NCBI RefSeq assembly: GCF_004784475.1
Contig: NZ_SRRT01000005.1
Location: forward strand, 434,001-498,000
From: Streptomyces bauhiniae
GTDB lineage: Bacteria; Actinomycetota; Actinomycetes; Streptomycetales; Streptomycetaceae
Direction: 5' to 3'
Length of the DNA: 64,000 nucleotides
Translations under genes and position numbers: made by a program
Notes under the pieces: model-generated
What the model was told of the DNA's origin: nothing
Databases searched by the model: none
What the model saw: only the letters and a program-made list of their open reading frames with translations
In this document: positions 8,293-17,027 of the stretch, piece after piece
Layout of the letters: the number at the start of each line of letters is the position of its first letter
How positions within the stretch are numbered: position 1 is the stretch's first letter

Positions 8293-9159
8293 ATGAACTC
8301 GGTGCACCACCGGACCGCCACCGTCGACGGCCACGAGATCTTCTACCGCGAGGCCGGACCCGCCGACGCCCCCGCGATCGTCCTGCTGCACGGCTATCCG
8401 ACCAGCTCGTTCATGTTCCGGCAGCTCATCCCGCTGCTGGCCGACGACTATCACGTCATCGCGCCGGACCACCTCGGCTTCGGCCTCTCCGACGCCCCGG
8501 ACACGGCGGACTTCACCTACACCTTCGACGCCCTCGCCGAGATCACCTCCCACCTGCTCGACCAACTGGGCCTGGACCGCTACGCCCTCTACGTCCAGGA
8601 CTACGGCGCCCCCATCGGCTGGCGCCTCGCACTCAAGAACCCCGAGCGGATCTCCGCCCTCGTCACCCAGAACGGCAACGGTTACGAGGACGGTTTCGTC
8701 GAGTCGTTCTGGACCGCAGTCTGGGCCTACGGGGCGAATCCCGGCCCCGACACCGAATCCGCCGTACGCACCGCGCTGAGCCGCGACGCCATCCGCTGGC
8801 AGTATCTGCACGGCGTGCCCGACCCGAGCGTGGTCAGCCCCGACACCTGGGAGCACGACTTCGCCCTGGTCTCCCGCGAGGGCAACGACGAGGTTCAGCT
8901 CGCCCTGTTCCGCGACTACGCCAACAACCGCCCGCTCTACCCGCTGCTGCACGACTTCCTGCGCACCAGCGAGGCCCCGGTCCTGGCCGTGTGGGGCCGC
9001 AACGACGAGATCTTCGGGCCGGCCGGCGCCCTGGCCTTCGCCCGCGACGCCCAGGACGCGGAGGTGCATCTGATCGACGGCGGCCACTTCCTGCTGGAGA
9101 GCCACCTCGATGTCGTCGCGGGGTATCTGCGCGGCTTCCTCGGCCGGGTACTGGGCTGA
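8293..9159 (+). CDS. Alpha/beta hydrolase with Asp nucleophile (haloalkane dehalogenase/epoxide hydrolase-like)
   Basis: A 288-residue cytoplasmic hydrolase. The oxyanion-hole motif is HGYPTSS at residues 33-39. The nucleophile elbow is V-Q-D-Y-G with D103 in the nucleophile position, as in haloalkane dehalogenases and epoxide hydrolases, not Ser. The acid is probably the Asp in WGRNDEIF and the base is H265 in GGHFLLES. ATG 8293 has AAGGGG six bases upstream; a longer in-frame reading from 8242 lacks one. Substrate unknown. The divergent CGNR protein may regulate it. Confidence 0.87.
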   Translation: MNSVHHRTATVDGHEIFYREAGPADAPAIVLLHGYPTSSFMFRQLIPLLADDYHVIAPDHLGFGLSDAPDTADFTYTFDALAEITSHLLDQLGLDRYALYVQDYGAPIGWRLALKNPERISALVTQNGNGYEDGFVESFWTAVWAYGANPGPDTESAVRTALSRDAIRWQYLHGVPDPSVVSPDTWEHDFALVSREGNDEVQLALFRDYANNRPLYPLLHDFLRTSEAPVLAVWGRNDEIFGPAGALAFARDAQDAEVHLIDGGHFLLESHLDVVAGYLRGFLGRVLG

Positions 9160-9176
9160 CGCCGCGGGACTGGTGC

Positions 9177-9194
9177 GGCTCCCATATGGGGGCC
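9177..9194. promoter_or_regulatory. CCCATATGGG palindrome before the MHS transporter
   Basis: The palindrome CCCATATGGG at 9181-9190 is extended by GGC/GCC, with one G-T step, to 18 bases. CACATGTG follows about 50 bases downstream. It lies between the hydrolase stop and the transporter start, so it could be a regulator site or the hydrolase terminator. Confidence 0.35.
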
Positions 9195-9308
9195 GCACGC
9201 ACACTCCCGCCCCGAACTATGTAGCCCCACCACATGTGCCCCTGACCTGCCCCTTCCTACGGTGTGCCGACACCCCCCGTCCCCACCGCACACAAGGAAG
9301 TGGCGCAC

Positions 9309-10694
9309 ATGGCAGCCGACCACACCGCTCCCCCGCCCCCGGCGAAGCTCCCCCGCATCGTCGCCGCCAGCCTGATCGGGACCACCATCGAGTGGTACGA
9401 CTTCTTCCTGTACGGGTCGGCGGCGGCCCTGGTGTTCAACAAGCTGTTCTTCCCGGACTCCGACCCGCTGGTGGGGACGCTGCTGGCGTTCGTGACGTAC
9501 GCGGCCGGGTTCGCGGCGCGGCCGCTCGGGGCGTTGGTGTTCGGGCACTTCGGGGACCGGCTGGGGCGCAAGAAGCTGCTGGTGCTGAGTCTGCTGCTGA
9601 TGGGCGGGGCGACCTTCGCCATCGGCCTGCTGCCCACCCACGCCACCATCGGCACCGCCGCGCCGGTGCTGCTGACCGCGCTGCGGCTGGTGCAGGGCTT
9701 CGCGCTGGGCGGTGAGTGGGGAGGCGCCGTCCTGCTGGTGTCCGAGCACGGGGACGCGCGCCGGCGCGGCTTCTGGGCCTCGTGGCCGCAGACCGGCGCG
9801 CCCGCCGGGCAGTTGCTCGCCACGGGTGTGCTGTCCCTGCTCACCGCCACCCTCTCGGACGACGCGTTCACCGCCTGGGGCTGGCGCATCCCCTTCCTGC
9901 TCTCCGGCGTGCTGGTGGTCGTGGGGCTGTGGATACGCCTCTCCGTCGACGAATCGCCCGTCTTCAAGCAGGCGTTGGCCCGGGCCGAGGCGCGCCAGGG
10001 CGAGGCGGCGGAGAAGCTGCCGCTGGTGTCCGTGCTGCGCCACCAGTGGCGCGAGGTGCTCATCGCCATGGGCGCCCGCCTGGCGGAGAACATCAGCTAC
10101 TACGTCATCACCGCCTTCATCCTGGTCTACGCCACCACCGCCGCCGACGCCTCCAAGCAGACCGCGCTCAACGCCGTACTCATCGGCTCCGCCGTCCACT
10201 TCGTGGTGATCCCGGCCTGGGGCGCGCTCTCGGACCGCGTCGGACGGCGGCCGGTGTACCTGTTCGGCGCGGCCGGCGTGGGCCTGTGGATCTTCCCCTT
10301 CTTCGCGCTGGTGGACGCGGGCACCTTCGGCCGGCTGGTGCTGGCCGTTGTCGTCGGCCTGATCCTCCACGGCGCCATGTACGCACCGCAGGCCGCCTTC
10401 TTCGCGGAGATGTTCGCCACCCGCGTCCGCTACTCCGGTGCCTCCATCGGCGCCCAGTTCTCCTCCGTGGCCGCCGGTGCGCCCGCCCCGCTGATCGCCA
10501 CCGCGCTGCTCGCGGAGTACGACAGCGCGACCCCGATCGCCCTGTACGTCATCGGCGCCGTCCTGCTCACCCTGGTCGCCGTGGGCGTGGCTCTCGAGAC
10601 CCGCAACCGGGACCTCGCCGACGTCACGGCCGAGGGCGCCCCGTCCGCCCCGGCGGACACGGTGGACACGGCGGCGAAGACCCCGGCTCCCTGA
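9309..10694 (+). CDS. MHS-family MFS metabolite/H+ symporter
   Basis: A 461-residue transporter, starting at ATG 9309 with AAGGAAG eight bases upstream. The N-terminal signature IGTTIEWYDFFLYGSAAALVF is diagnostic of the metabolite:H+ symporter family (ProP, ShiA, dicarboxylate and aromatic acid porters). GHFGDRLGRKKLL is the loop 2-3 motif, and RLVQGFALGGEWGGAVLL is TM4-5. It is convergent with the PucR-type regulator and close to a 3-hydroxybutyrate dehydrogenase-like gene, so a short organic acid is the likely substrate (inference). Confidence 0.92.
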   Translation: MAADHTAPPPPAKLPRIVAASLIGTTIEWYDFFLYGSAAALVFNKLFFPDSDPLVGTLLAFVTYAAGFAARPLGALVFGHFGDRLGRKKLLVLSLLLMGGATFAIGLLPTHATIGTAAPVLLTALRLVQGFALGGEWGGAVLLVSEHGDARRRGFWASWPQTGAPAGQLLATGVLSLLTATLSDDAFTAWGWRIPFLLSGVLVVVGLWIRLSVDESPVFKQALARAEARQGEAAEKLPLVSVLRHQWREVLIAMGARLAENISYYVITAFILVYATTAADASKQTALNAVLIGSAVHFVVIPAWGALSDRVGRRPVYLFGAAGVGLWIFPFFALVDAGTFGRLVLAVVVGLILHGAMYAPQAAFFAEMFATRVRYSGASIGAQFSSVAAGAPAPLIATALLAEYDSATPIALYVIGAVLLTLVAVGVALETRNRDLADVTAEGAPSAPADTVDTAAKTPAP

Positions 10695-10712
10695 CAGGCG
10701 CCCCACCCGAGG

Positions 10713-10735
10713 CCGGCACCCCGCGCGGGTGCCGG
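10713..10735. terminator. Hairpin terminator between convergent genes
   Basis: A 9-bp perfect stem (CCGGCACCC and complement) with a CGCGC loop lies between the MHS transporter (ends 10694) and the PucR-type gene (ends 10736). Confidence 0.75.
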
Positions 10736-12706
10736 TCAGCGGCGTCCCGGCCCGGCCAACCCGTGCAGCCGCAGCGCGAGTTGGATCTCCAGCACACGGG
10801 ACGGCGTCTGCCAGTCGTCGCCCAGCAGCCGCCCCACCCGTTCCAGCCGCTGGGCGACGGTGTTCACATGCACATGGAGCACGTCCTTGGTGCGGGCCGG
10901 GCTCATCGCGGCGGCGAAGTAGGCGTCCAGGGTGCGCAGCAGATCGGTGCCGCGCCGTGCGTCGTACGCCACGAGGGGGCCGATGGTGCGCTCCACGAAG
11001 CCGCCGATGTCCCGGTCCCCGGCGAGCAGCAGCCCGAGGAAGCCGAAGTCCTCGGCGGCCGCGCCGTCCCCTCCCCGGCCGAGCAGATGGAGCGCGTCCA
11101 GGCAGCGGCGGCCCTCGGCGTAGGCGGCGGCCACCTGATCGGCTCGGGCGGCCAGGCCGGTGACGGGAGCCGAGGCGCCGACGGTGACCGGCTGGCGGAC
11201 GGCGGTGCCGAGTTCGCGGGCGGTGCGCCGGGCCAGTTCCGTGGCGGTGTCACCGGGGCCGAGCGGGAGCAGGAGGACGGTGCCGCCGTCGCGGGTGGCG
11301 GCCAGGCCGTGCCGGGTGGTGGCGAGGTGGGAGGCGGCGGACCACAGGCGGCGCCGGGCGGCGGCCTCCTCGTCGGCGTCGGCCGAGGGGGCGTCGAGGC
11401 GGGTGGCGAGGACGGCGTGGGTGGCGTCCAGGTCGGCGTCGAGCCGCGCGGCGCGTTCCCGGAGGAGGCGCGGGTCGCGGTCGCGGGCGTCGAGGAGGTC
11501 GTCCAGCAGTTCGCCGCGCACGCGGCGTTCGGCTTCGGCGGCGGAACGGCGGGCCAGCAGGAGCAGCGAGGTGACCATCGCGGCCCGCTCCAGGGTGCGC
11601 TGGTCGACCGGATCGAGGTCGGGATGGCCGTGCAGCACGAGCGCGCCGAACACTTCCTCCCCCGCTGCCACCGCAGCGATCCAGTCGGGCCCGTGGCGCA
11701 CGGCGTGCCCCTCGGCGCGGGACGCCTCCAGCGCCTCGGCCGGTGTGGTGCCGGTCTCGGTGAACTCGACCGCTCCGTCGAGGACTTCGGCGACGGCGGC
11801 GGCCACGTCGTGGACTCCCCCGCCGCGCAGGACGAGTTCGGCGAGCCGGTCGTGCACCTCGGAGGCGCGCTCTATGACGGCGCTGCGGTCCTGGATGACC
11901 TCGTTGGCGCGTTCGAGCCCGGCGAGGGCGGCCTGGGTCCCGGTGAGGAGGTTGGTGGTGTCGATGGCGGCCGCGGCGAGGGCGGCGAAGGAGCCGAGCA
12001 GGGCGATCTGTTCGCGTTCGAAGACCCGTGCGCGCCGGTCGGCGGCGAAGAGGACGCCGATGACCTGCGGGCCGAGCGTCAGCGGAACCCCGACGATGGC
12101 GAACAGGCCCTCGTCGCGCACCGCGACGTCGATGGTGTCGGTGTGCTGGAAGCGGGCGTCCTGGAAGTAGTCGTCGGTGACGTACGGCCGGGCGGTCTGG
12201 GCGACGAGCCCGCCGAGCCCCTCCCCCATGCCGAGCCGGAGCTGCTGGAAGCGGGCGGAGACGGAGCCCTCGGTGACCAGCATGTAGGTGTCGCCGCGCT
12301 CGGGGTCGTTGAGGCTGAGGTAGGCGATGTCGGTGGCGAGGAGGGAGCGGGCGCGCTGCACGATGGCCCGCAGGACCGCGTCCACGTCCCGGAGCCCGGC
12401 CAGGTCGTGGGCGGTCTCGAAGAGGGCGGAGAGTTCCGCCTCCCGGCGACGGCGCCCCTCCAACTCGGCGCGGACGCGCAGCGCGAGGAACTTGGCGTGT
12501 TCCAGCGCGGCGACCCGGTCGACGGACTCCCCCTCGGCACGGGCGAGGAGGACGGGACGTTCGTACGCCTCCGGGGAGGCGTCGCGGGCGAGCAGTTCGA
12601 GGTAGGGGGCCTCCGCACAGGCGACGGCCCCCGCCGCGGCGGCCCCGGTGGCGGGGCGCGCGGCCGACTGGAGTTGATCGGGAGACATGGCCACAGGATC
12701 GCTCAT
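10736..12706 (-). CDS. GAF-domain PucR-type transcriptional regulator
   Basis: A 656-residue regulator. A helical N-terminus leads into a GAF sensor at about residues 85-260 (AELSALFETAHDLAGLRDVD; LGMGEGLGGLVAQTARPYV; VGVPLTLGPQVIGVLFAADR). A linker and a GGDEF-derived middle region follow. The C-terminal PucR/CdaR helix-turn-helix is LLRTLDAYFAAAM then VHVNTVAQRLERVGRLLG. Such proteins usually activate catabolic genes in response to a small metabolite. The flanking MHS transporter and SDR are the obvious targets. Start 12706 is uncertain; ATG 12688 is possible. Confidence 0.88.
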   Translation of the reverse strand: MSDPVAMSPDQLQSAARPATGAAAAGAVACAEAPYLELLARDASPEAYERPVLLARAEGESVDRVAALEHAKFLALRVRAELEGRRRREAELSALFETAHDLAGLRDVDAVLRAIVQRARSLLATDIAYLSLNDPERGDTYMLVTEGSVSARFQQLRLGMGEGLGGLVAQTARPYVTDDYFQDARFQHTDTIDVAVRDEGLFAIVGVPLTLGPQVIGVLFAADRRARVFEREQIALLGSFAALAAAAIDTTNLLTGTQAALAGLERANEVIQDRSAVIERASEVHDRLAELVLRGGGVHDVAAAVAEVLDGAVEFTETGTTPAEALEASRAEGHAVRHGPDWIAAVAAGEEVFGALVLHGHPDLDPVDQRTLERAAMVTSLLLLARRSAAEAERRVRGELLDDLLDARDRDPRLLRERAARLDADLDATHAVLATRLDAPSADADEEAAARRRLWSAASHLATTRHGLAATRDGGTVLLLPLGPGDTATELARRTARELGTAVRQPVTVGASAPVTGLAARADQVAAAYAEGRRCLDALHLLGRGGDGAAAEDFGFLGLLLAGDRDIGGFVERTIGPLVAYDARRGTDLLRTLDAYFAAAMSPARTKDVLHVHVNTVAQRLERVGRLLGDDWQTPSRVLEIQLALRLHGLAGPGRR

Positions 12707-12765
12707 CGTGGGCTCGGCCGGTCAGCCCTGTGGATAACCCACGAGGACCGGTTCCGGGCAGCGGT

Positions 12766-13563
12766 TCAGTGGGCCGTCCAGCCGCCGTCCAGCACCAGGG
12801 AGGTGCCGGTGACGAAGGACGCCTGCGGGCCGCACAGATAGGCGACGGCCTCGGCGACCTCCTCGGGTTCGATCAGCCGGCGCAGCGCGCTGTCCTTGAG
12901 CAGGACCTCGGAGAGCACCTGCTCCTCCGGGATGCCGTGCGCCTCGGCCTGGTCGGCGATCTGCTTCTCCACCAGTGGGGTGCGCACATAGGCGGGGTTC
13001 ACACAGTTCGACGTCACACCATGGGGGGCGCCCTCCAGCGCGGCCGTCTTGGACAGCCCCTCCAGCCCATGTTTGGCGGCCACATAGGCCGACTTGAAGG
13101 CAGAGGCGCGCAGCCCATGGACGGAGGACACATTGACGATGCGCCCCCAGCCCTGCGCGTACATATGGGGCAACGCCCCGCGGATGAGCCGGAACGGCGC
13201 CTCCAGCATCACCGTCAGCACGGTGTGGAAGACCTCGGGCGGGAACTCCTCCAGCGGCCGCACCAGTTGCAGCCCGGCGTTGTTGACCAGGACGTCGGTC
13301 CCGGCGGCGGCCCCCTCGGCCGCGTCGAGGTCGGTGAGGTCCAGCACCCGGGGCACGACCCGGCCCGCGAGACCCTCGGCCCGGCCGGCCAGCTCGTCCA
13401 GCCCCGCCCCGTCCAGGTCGAGCGCCCGCACCTCCGCCCCCGCCGCGGCGAGCCGGAGCGCGCACGCGCTGCCGATGCCTCCGGCGGCCCCGGTGACGAG
13501 GGCGACCCGGCCGGCGAGGTCCAGGGCGGAAGGGGAACGGGGCGGGGGGCTGGACGAGATCAT
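12766..13563 (-). CDS. 3-hydroxybutyrate dehydrogenase-like short-chain dehydrogenase
   Basis: A 265-residue classical SDR. The NAD site is TGAAGGIG (24-31), followed by NNAG (94-97). The catalytic residues are S147 (VNVSSVHGL), Y160 and K164 (YVAAK). AAKHGLEGLSKTAALE, NCVNPAYVRTPLVEKQI and a lysine-rich substrate-loop region are close to 3-hydroxybutyrate dehydrogenases, which interconvert 3-hydroxybutyrate and acetoacetate. It lies 59 bases beyond the PucR-type gene start on the same strand. A role in use of hydroxybutyrate or a related hydroxy acid fits the neighbouring transporter. Confidence 0.87.
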   Translation of the reverse strand: MISSSPPPRSPSALDLAGRVALVTGAAGGIGSACALRLAAAGAEVRALDLDGAGLDELAGRAEGLAGRVVPRVLDLTDLDAAEGAAAGTDVLVNNAGLQLVRPLEEFPPEVFHTVLTVMLEAPFRLIRGALPHMYAQGWGRIVNVSSVHGLRASAFKSAYVAAKHGLEGLSKTAALEGAPHGVTSNCVNPAYVRTPLVEKQIADQAEAHGIPEEQVLSEVLLKDSALRRLIEPEEVAEAVAYLCGPQASFVTGTSLVLDGGWTAH

Positions 13564-13618
13564 GTCTCGACCCTAGTGACGCGCCCCCGGCTCACCACAT
13601 AGGGCGAGAACCCATACT

Positions 13619-14098
13619 TCAGCCAAGAGTCATGGGGTCGAACCATGTGGGTGTCTCGGACAGGGCCTGCTTGATCCGGAACAGCGAGAACTCGTTCAGC
13701 TCCGGCAGCGCGTCCACCGCGAACCAGCCCACGTCCAGCGACTCGTCGTCGTTGACCCGCGCCTCGCCGCCCACGGCCCGGCAGCGGAAGGTGATGTCCA
13801 TGTACTGGCACTCGTCACCGTTGCCGTAGGTGATGGGCTGGAGGGCCTGCACCAGGACGACCCGCTCGGGCACGCAGCGCACGGCCGTCTCCTCGAAGAC
13901 CTCGCGCACCGCGCACGCGGCGGGCTGCTCGCCCGGCTCCGGGATGCCGCCGATCACCGACCACTTGCGGGTGTCGGTGCGGCGGCCCAGGAGCACCCGC
14001 CCCTCGTCGTCGAAGACGATCGCGGTGACACCGGGCAGCCAGAGCAACTGGGTGCCCGCCGTGGCCCGGAGCGCGGTGATGAATTCAGGTGTAGCCAT
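13619..14098 (-). CDS. NUDIX hydrolase
   Basis: A 159-residue nucleoside-diphosphate-X hydrolase. The Nudix box runs GGIPEPGEQPAACAVREVFE then ET, matching G-x5-E-x7-REUxEE, with Ala in place of the final Gly. ATG 14098 (MATPEFITALRATAG) begins the conserved domain; longer readings upstream enter the next gene. The substrate is not predictable. It lies downstream of lnt on the same strand, 62 bases away, so may be co-transcribed. Confidence 0.9.
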   Translation of the reverse strand: MATPEFITALRATAGTQLLWLPGVTAIVFDDEGRVLLGRRTDTRKWSVIGGIPEPGEQPAACAVREVFEETAVRCVPERVVLVQALQPITYGNGDECQYMDITFRCRAVGGEARVNDDESLDVGWFAVDALPELNEFSLFRIKQALSETPTWFDPMTLG

Positions 14099-14160
14099 GG
14101 CCCCGACCCTAAACGGCCGGACACCGCCCGGCCGCCACGGCCAGGCACGTCCGGCCGGTC

Positions 14161-15774
14161 CTACGGCTGGACGCCGGAGGAGGCGCGCCGATCGCGTGCC
14201 GCGACCGCGACCGCCCAGCCCAGACCGCCCGCCGCGACCAGCAGCAGCGCCAGCTCGGGCAGGATGCCGAGCCGGGTCGCGGGCGTCTCGGAGGTGCGCA
14301 GCGGCACCTTCATGTCGATGTGGGCGGGGACGAACATCCCGGTGTGCCGCGCGACCCGCCCGTCCGGCATGATCACCGCGCTGACACCGCTGGTCACCGG
14401 CACGGTCACGGTCCGGCTGTGCTCGACGGCGCGGACGCGGGACATGGCGAGCTGCTGGTAGGTCATCTCGCTGCGGTCGAAGGTGGCGTTGTTGCTCGGC
14501 ACGGAGATCATCTGGGCGCCATGGGTGACGGTGTCCCGTACGGCCCAGTCGAACGCGGCCTCGTAGCAGGTGGCGAGGCCGACCTTGACGCGGCCGAAGC
14601 CGAAGACGCCCGGCTGGTCGCCCCGGCTGAAGTCCTGGCGGACCATGCTGGTCCACTCACTGTTGATCGCACCGATGAGCGAGCGCATCGGGAGGTACTC
14701 GCCGAAGGGCTGCACCTGACGCTTGTCGTAGGTCTGGAGCGGTCCCTTGACCGGGTCCCAGAGGATCTGCTCGTTGAGGAGCCTGCCGTCCCGCTCGACG
14801 ACCGCCCCGACCGAGATGGGCGCGCCGATCGCCTCGGCGGCGCCCTGGATGACGGCGGCCGCGTCGGGGGCGGCGAAGGGGTCGATGTCGGAGGAGTTCT
14901 CCGGCCAGAGCACGAAGTCGGGGCGCGGTTCCTTGCCCGCCGCGACCCGGGCGGCGAGCCGGCGGGTCTCCCGCGCGTGGTAGTCGAGCACCGCGCGCCG
15001 CTGGGCGTTGAACTCCAGCCCCGCGCGCGGCACATTGCCCTGGATCACCGCCACGGTCGCGGTCCCCGCCTCGGCCTTGTCGCTGACCAGCGCACGCGCG
15101 CCGACCGCGCCCACCACCGGCACCGCGACGCTGAGCAGCGCGACGGCCGCGGCGGACCGCCGTACCTCGCCGTCGCGGCGGCGCAGGGCCAGCCGGACGA
15201 TCTCGTAGAGGCCGAAGCCGCACAGGACGACGCCGAAGCCGAGCACCGGGGTGCCGCCCAGCGCGGCGAGCGGCAGGAAGACGCCGTCCGCCTGCCCGAA
15301 GGCGACCTTGCCCCAGGGGAAGCCGCCGAACGGCATACGCGCGCGTACCGCTTCTCCGGCGGTCCACAGCGCCGCCGCCCACACGGGCCAGCCGGGCAGC
15401 CGGGACACGGCGGCGATGCCGGCGCCGACCAGGGCGACGTAGACCGCCTCGATGACGACCAGCGCGATCCAGGGGCCGGGGCCGACCTCCACGCCGGTCC
15501 ACACCAGGAGCGGCAGCAGGAAGCCGAGGCCGAAGAGGTAGCCGAGGCCGAGCGCCGTCTTCCAGGTCCGGCCGCGCAGCGCCCAGGCGAACCCGGCGAA
15601 GGCGGGCAGCGCCAGCCACCACAGGGTGCGGGGCGGGAAGCTGACGTAGAGGAGCACGCCGCTCAGCGCGGACACGAGGGCCGGGACCAGACGGAGCAGG
15701 CGGGCGCGCGCGCCCTTGGCCGGGGGCGGCTGGAGCCGGTCCGGCCGGTCCACGGAAGTTGCGGTGACGGTCAC
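14161..15774 (-). CDS. lnt: Apolipoprotein N-acyltransferase
   Basis: Membrane enzyme that N-acylates the diacylglyceryl-cysteine of lipoproteins. It has 537 residues from GTG 15774. An N-terminal block of six or seven helices is followed by an external nitrilase domain with the expected triad: Glu in VLWPENSSDIDPF, Lys in TYDKRQVQPFGEYLP, and Cys in ATCYEAAFDW. SVPSNNATF and the C-terminal helix LGILPELALLLVAAGGLGWA complete the fold. The start is supported by the beginning of homologous-looking sequence (ARARLLRLVPALVSALSGVL); the ribosome site is weak. Streptomyces often carry two Lnt paralogues; this one is not next to a polyprenol-phosphate-mannose synthase gene. Confidence 0.92.
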   Translation of the reverse strand: MTVTATSVDRPDRLQPPPAKGARARLLRLVPALVSALSGVLLYVSFPPRTLWWLALPAFAGFAWALRGRTWKTALGLGYLFGLGFLLPLLVWTGVEVGPGPWIALVVIEAVYVALVGAGIAAVSRLPGWPVWAAALWTAGEAVRARMPFGGFPWGKVAFGQADGVFLPLAALGGTPVLGFGVVLCGFGLYEIVRLALRRRDGEVRRSAAAVALLSVAVPVVGAVGARALVSDKAEAGTATVAVIQGNVPRAGLEFNAQRRAVLDYHARETRRLAARVAAGKEPRPDFVLWPENSSDIDPFAAPDAAAVIQGAAEAIGAPISVGAVVERDGRLLNEQILWDPVKGPLQTYDKRQVQPFGEYLPMRSLIGAINSEWTSMVRQDFSRGDQPGVFGFGRVKVGLATCYEAAFDWAVRDTVTHGAQMISVPSNNATFDRSEMTYQQLAMSRVRAVEHSRTVTVPVTSGVSAVIMPDGRVARHTGMFVPAHIDMKVPLRTSETPATRLGILPELALLLVAAGGLGWAVAVAARDRRASSGVQP

Positions 15775-15962
15775 CCTGGGGAGTGTACGGCGGTCCGCAC
15801 ACCCCCTGACATGCCGGTCAGCACGGCATTCCCGCGCAACTCGTCCACAAATCGGCCCGCAGCCGTTAGCGTGATCCGAGCCTCGGCGGCGCGGCCGGTC
15901 CCGGCCGGATGCCGTCGCGAGGTGCGGCCACAGGTCGGGGGACCGGGTGCGAGGGGCTACGG

Positions 15963-17021
15963 GTGGCGTCGACGGGGATGGAGTGCGCGTCCGGGGCGGA
16001 CGCGGACCGTGCGGGACGGAACGTGTCCGACGGTGCGGGGATGATCCTGCTCGGGCTGTGCGCGGCCTGGTCGCTGATATCGGCGGCGGCGCACGACGGG
16101 CGGCCGGAGGGGATGCTGCTGGCGGTGCTCGCCACGGCGGCGGGCTGCGCGGCCGGGCGGATGTCGGGGGCGCTGCTCCCGGTGGCCGCGCCGTGCGCCG
16201 GGGCGGCGGCCGCGCTGGTACTGGCCGTGACGATGCCCGGCCCGCTGCCGGGCCCGGCCTACGCGGCTCCGCTCGGGCAGGCCGGTGCCGTGGCCGCGCT
16301 GCTGGCGCTGGCCACCGGGGCGCTGTGCTGCGCCGCCTGGTCGACACCGGTACCGGGGATGCGGCCGCTGTTGTGGCTGCTGGCGGCCGCGGTGGTGCCG
16401 GCCGGGGCGCTGCTGGGCTCGCCGGGCGGCTGCGCGGCCGGGGGCGCCGTACTGCTGTGCTCGGTGGCCGCCGGTTCGATGCCGTACCGGGGCGCGGGGC
16501 TGGCCGGGCTGGCGGTCGTGGCCGGGGTGGCGGTGGGCGCGGTGTGGGGGCTGGCGTCGGGGGTGCTGCCGGCCGGGTGCGCCGCGGAGTTCACGGACCG
16601 GATCGGGCCGTACCGGGTGGGGCTGTGGGGCCGGGCGGTGCGGCTGGCCCGTGAGGCGCCGGTGTGGGGTGTGGGGCCGGGGCGTTTCGGGACGCCGGGT
16701 GATCCGGCGGGGCGGCCGCATTCGGCGCCGCTGCAGTTGCTGGCCGAGCAGGGGATCGTGGGGGCGCTGCTGCTGGCGGCGGTGTTCGGGTGGGTGCTGC
16801 ACGCGCTGTGGCGGACGGCGCGGCCGACGCCGGTGGTGCTGACGGCGGGGGCGGCGCTCACGGCGCTGGCGGTGATCGCGTCGGTGGGTGACGCGCTGAG
16901 CTTCACCGCGGTGACGGCGGGCGCGGGACTGCTGGCCGGGTGGGCGACGGCCCGACCGTGGGGCGAGGAGGAGCGGGTGCCTCGGGTGGAGCCGCTGCCC
17001 CGGCAGGAGCCGGTGGGCTGA
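15963..17021 (+). CDS. O-antigen-ligase-like polytopic membrane protein
   Basis: A 352-residue protein with about nine or ten membrane segments. The C-terminal region RVGLWGRAVRLAREAPVWGV, then GPGRFG and HSAPLQLLAEQGIVGALLL, is the periplasmic loop and following helix of the Wzy/O-antigen ligase superfamily. GTG 15963 has GAGGGG seven bases upstream. No glycan cluster surrounds it, although an HpnB-like glycosyltransferase lies 1.5 kb away. It may join or polymerise a lipid-linked sugar chain, or be a divergent relative with another role. Confidence 0.72.
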   Translation: MASTGMECASGADADRAGRNVSDGAGMILLGLCAAWSLISAAAHDGRPEGMLLAVLATAAGCAAGRMSGALLPVAAPCAGAAAALVLAVTMPGPLPGPAYAAPLGQAGAVAALLALATGALCCAAWSTPVPGMRPLLWLLAAAVVPAGALLGSPGGCAAGGAVLLCSVAAGSMPYRGAGLAGLAVVAGVAVGAVWGLASGVLPAGCAAEFTDRIGPYRVGLWGRAVRLAREAPVWGVGPGRFGTPGDPAGRPHSAPLQLLAEQGIVGALLLAAVFGWVLHALWRTARPTPVVLTAGAALTALAVIASVGDALSFTAVTAGAGLLAGWATARPWGEEERVPRVEPLPRQEPVG

Positions 17022-17027
17022 GCGGGG

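Noticed and set aside
9716..12841. A 1041-codon open frame on the plus strand
   Set aside because: It runs through the MHS transporter in another frame and antisense through the PucR-type gene. It is rich in Arg, Gly and Ala, has no motif, and reflects GC-rich third positions.
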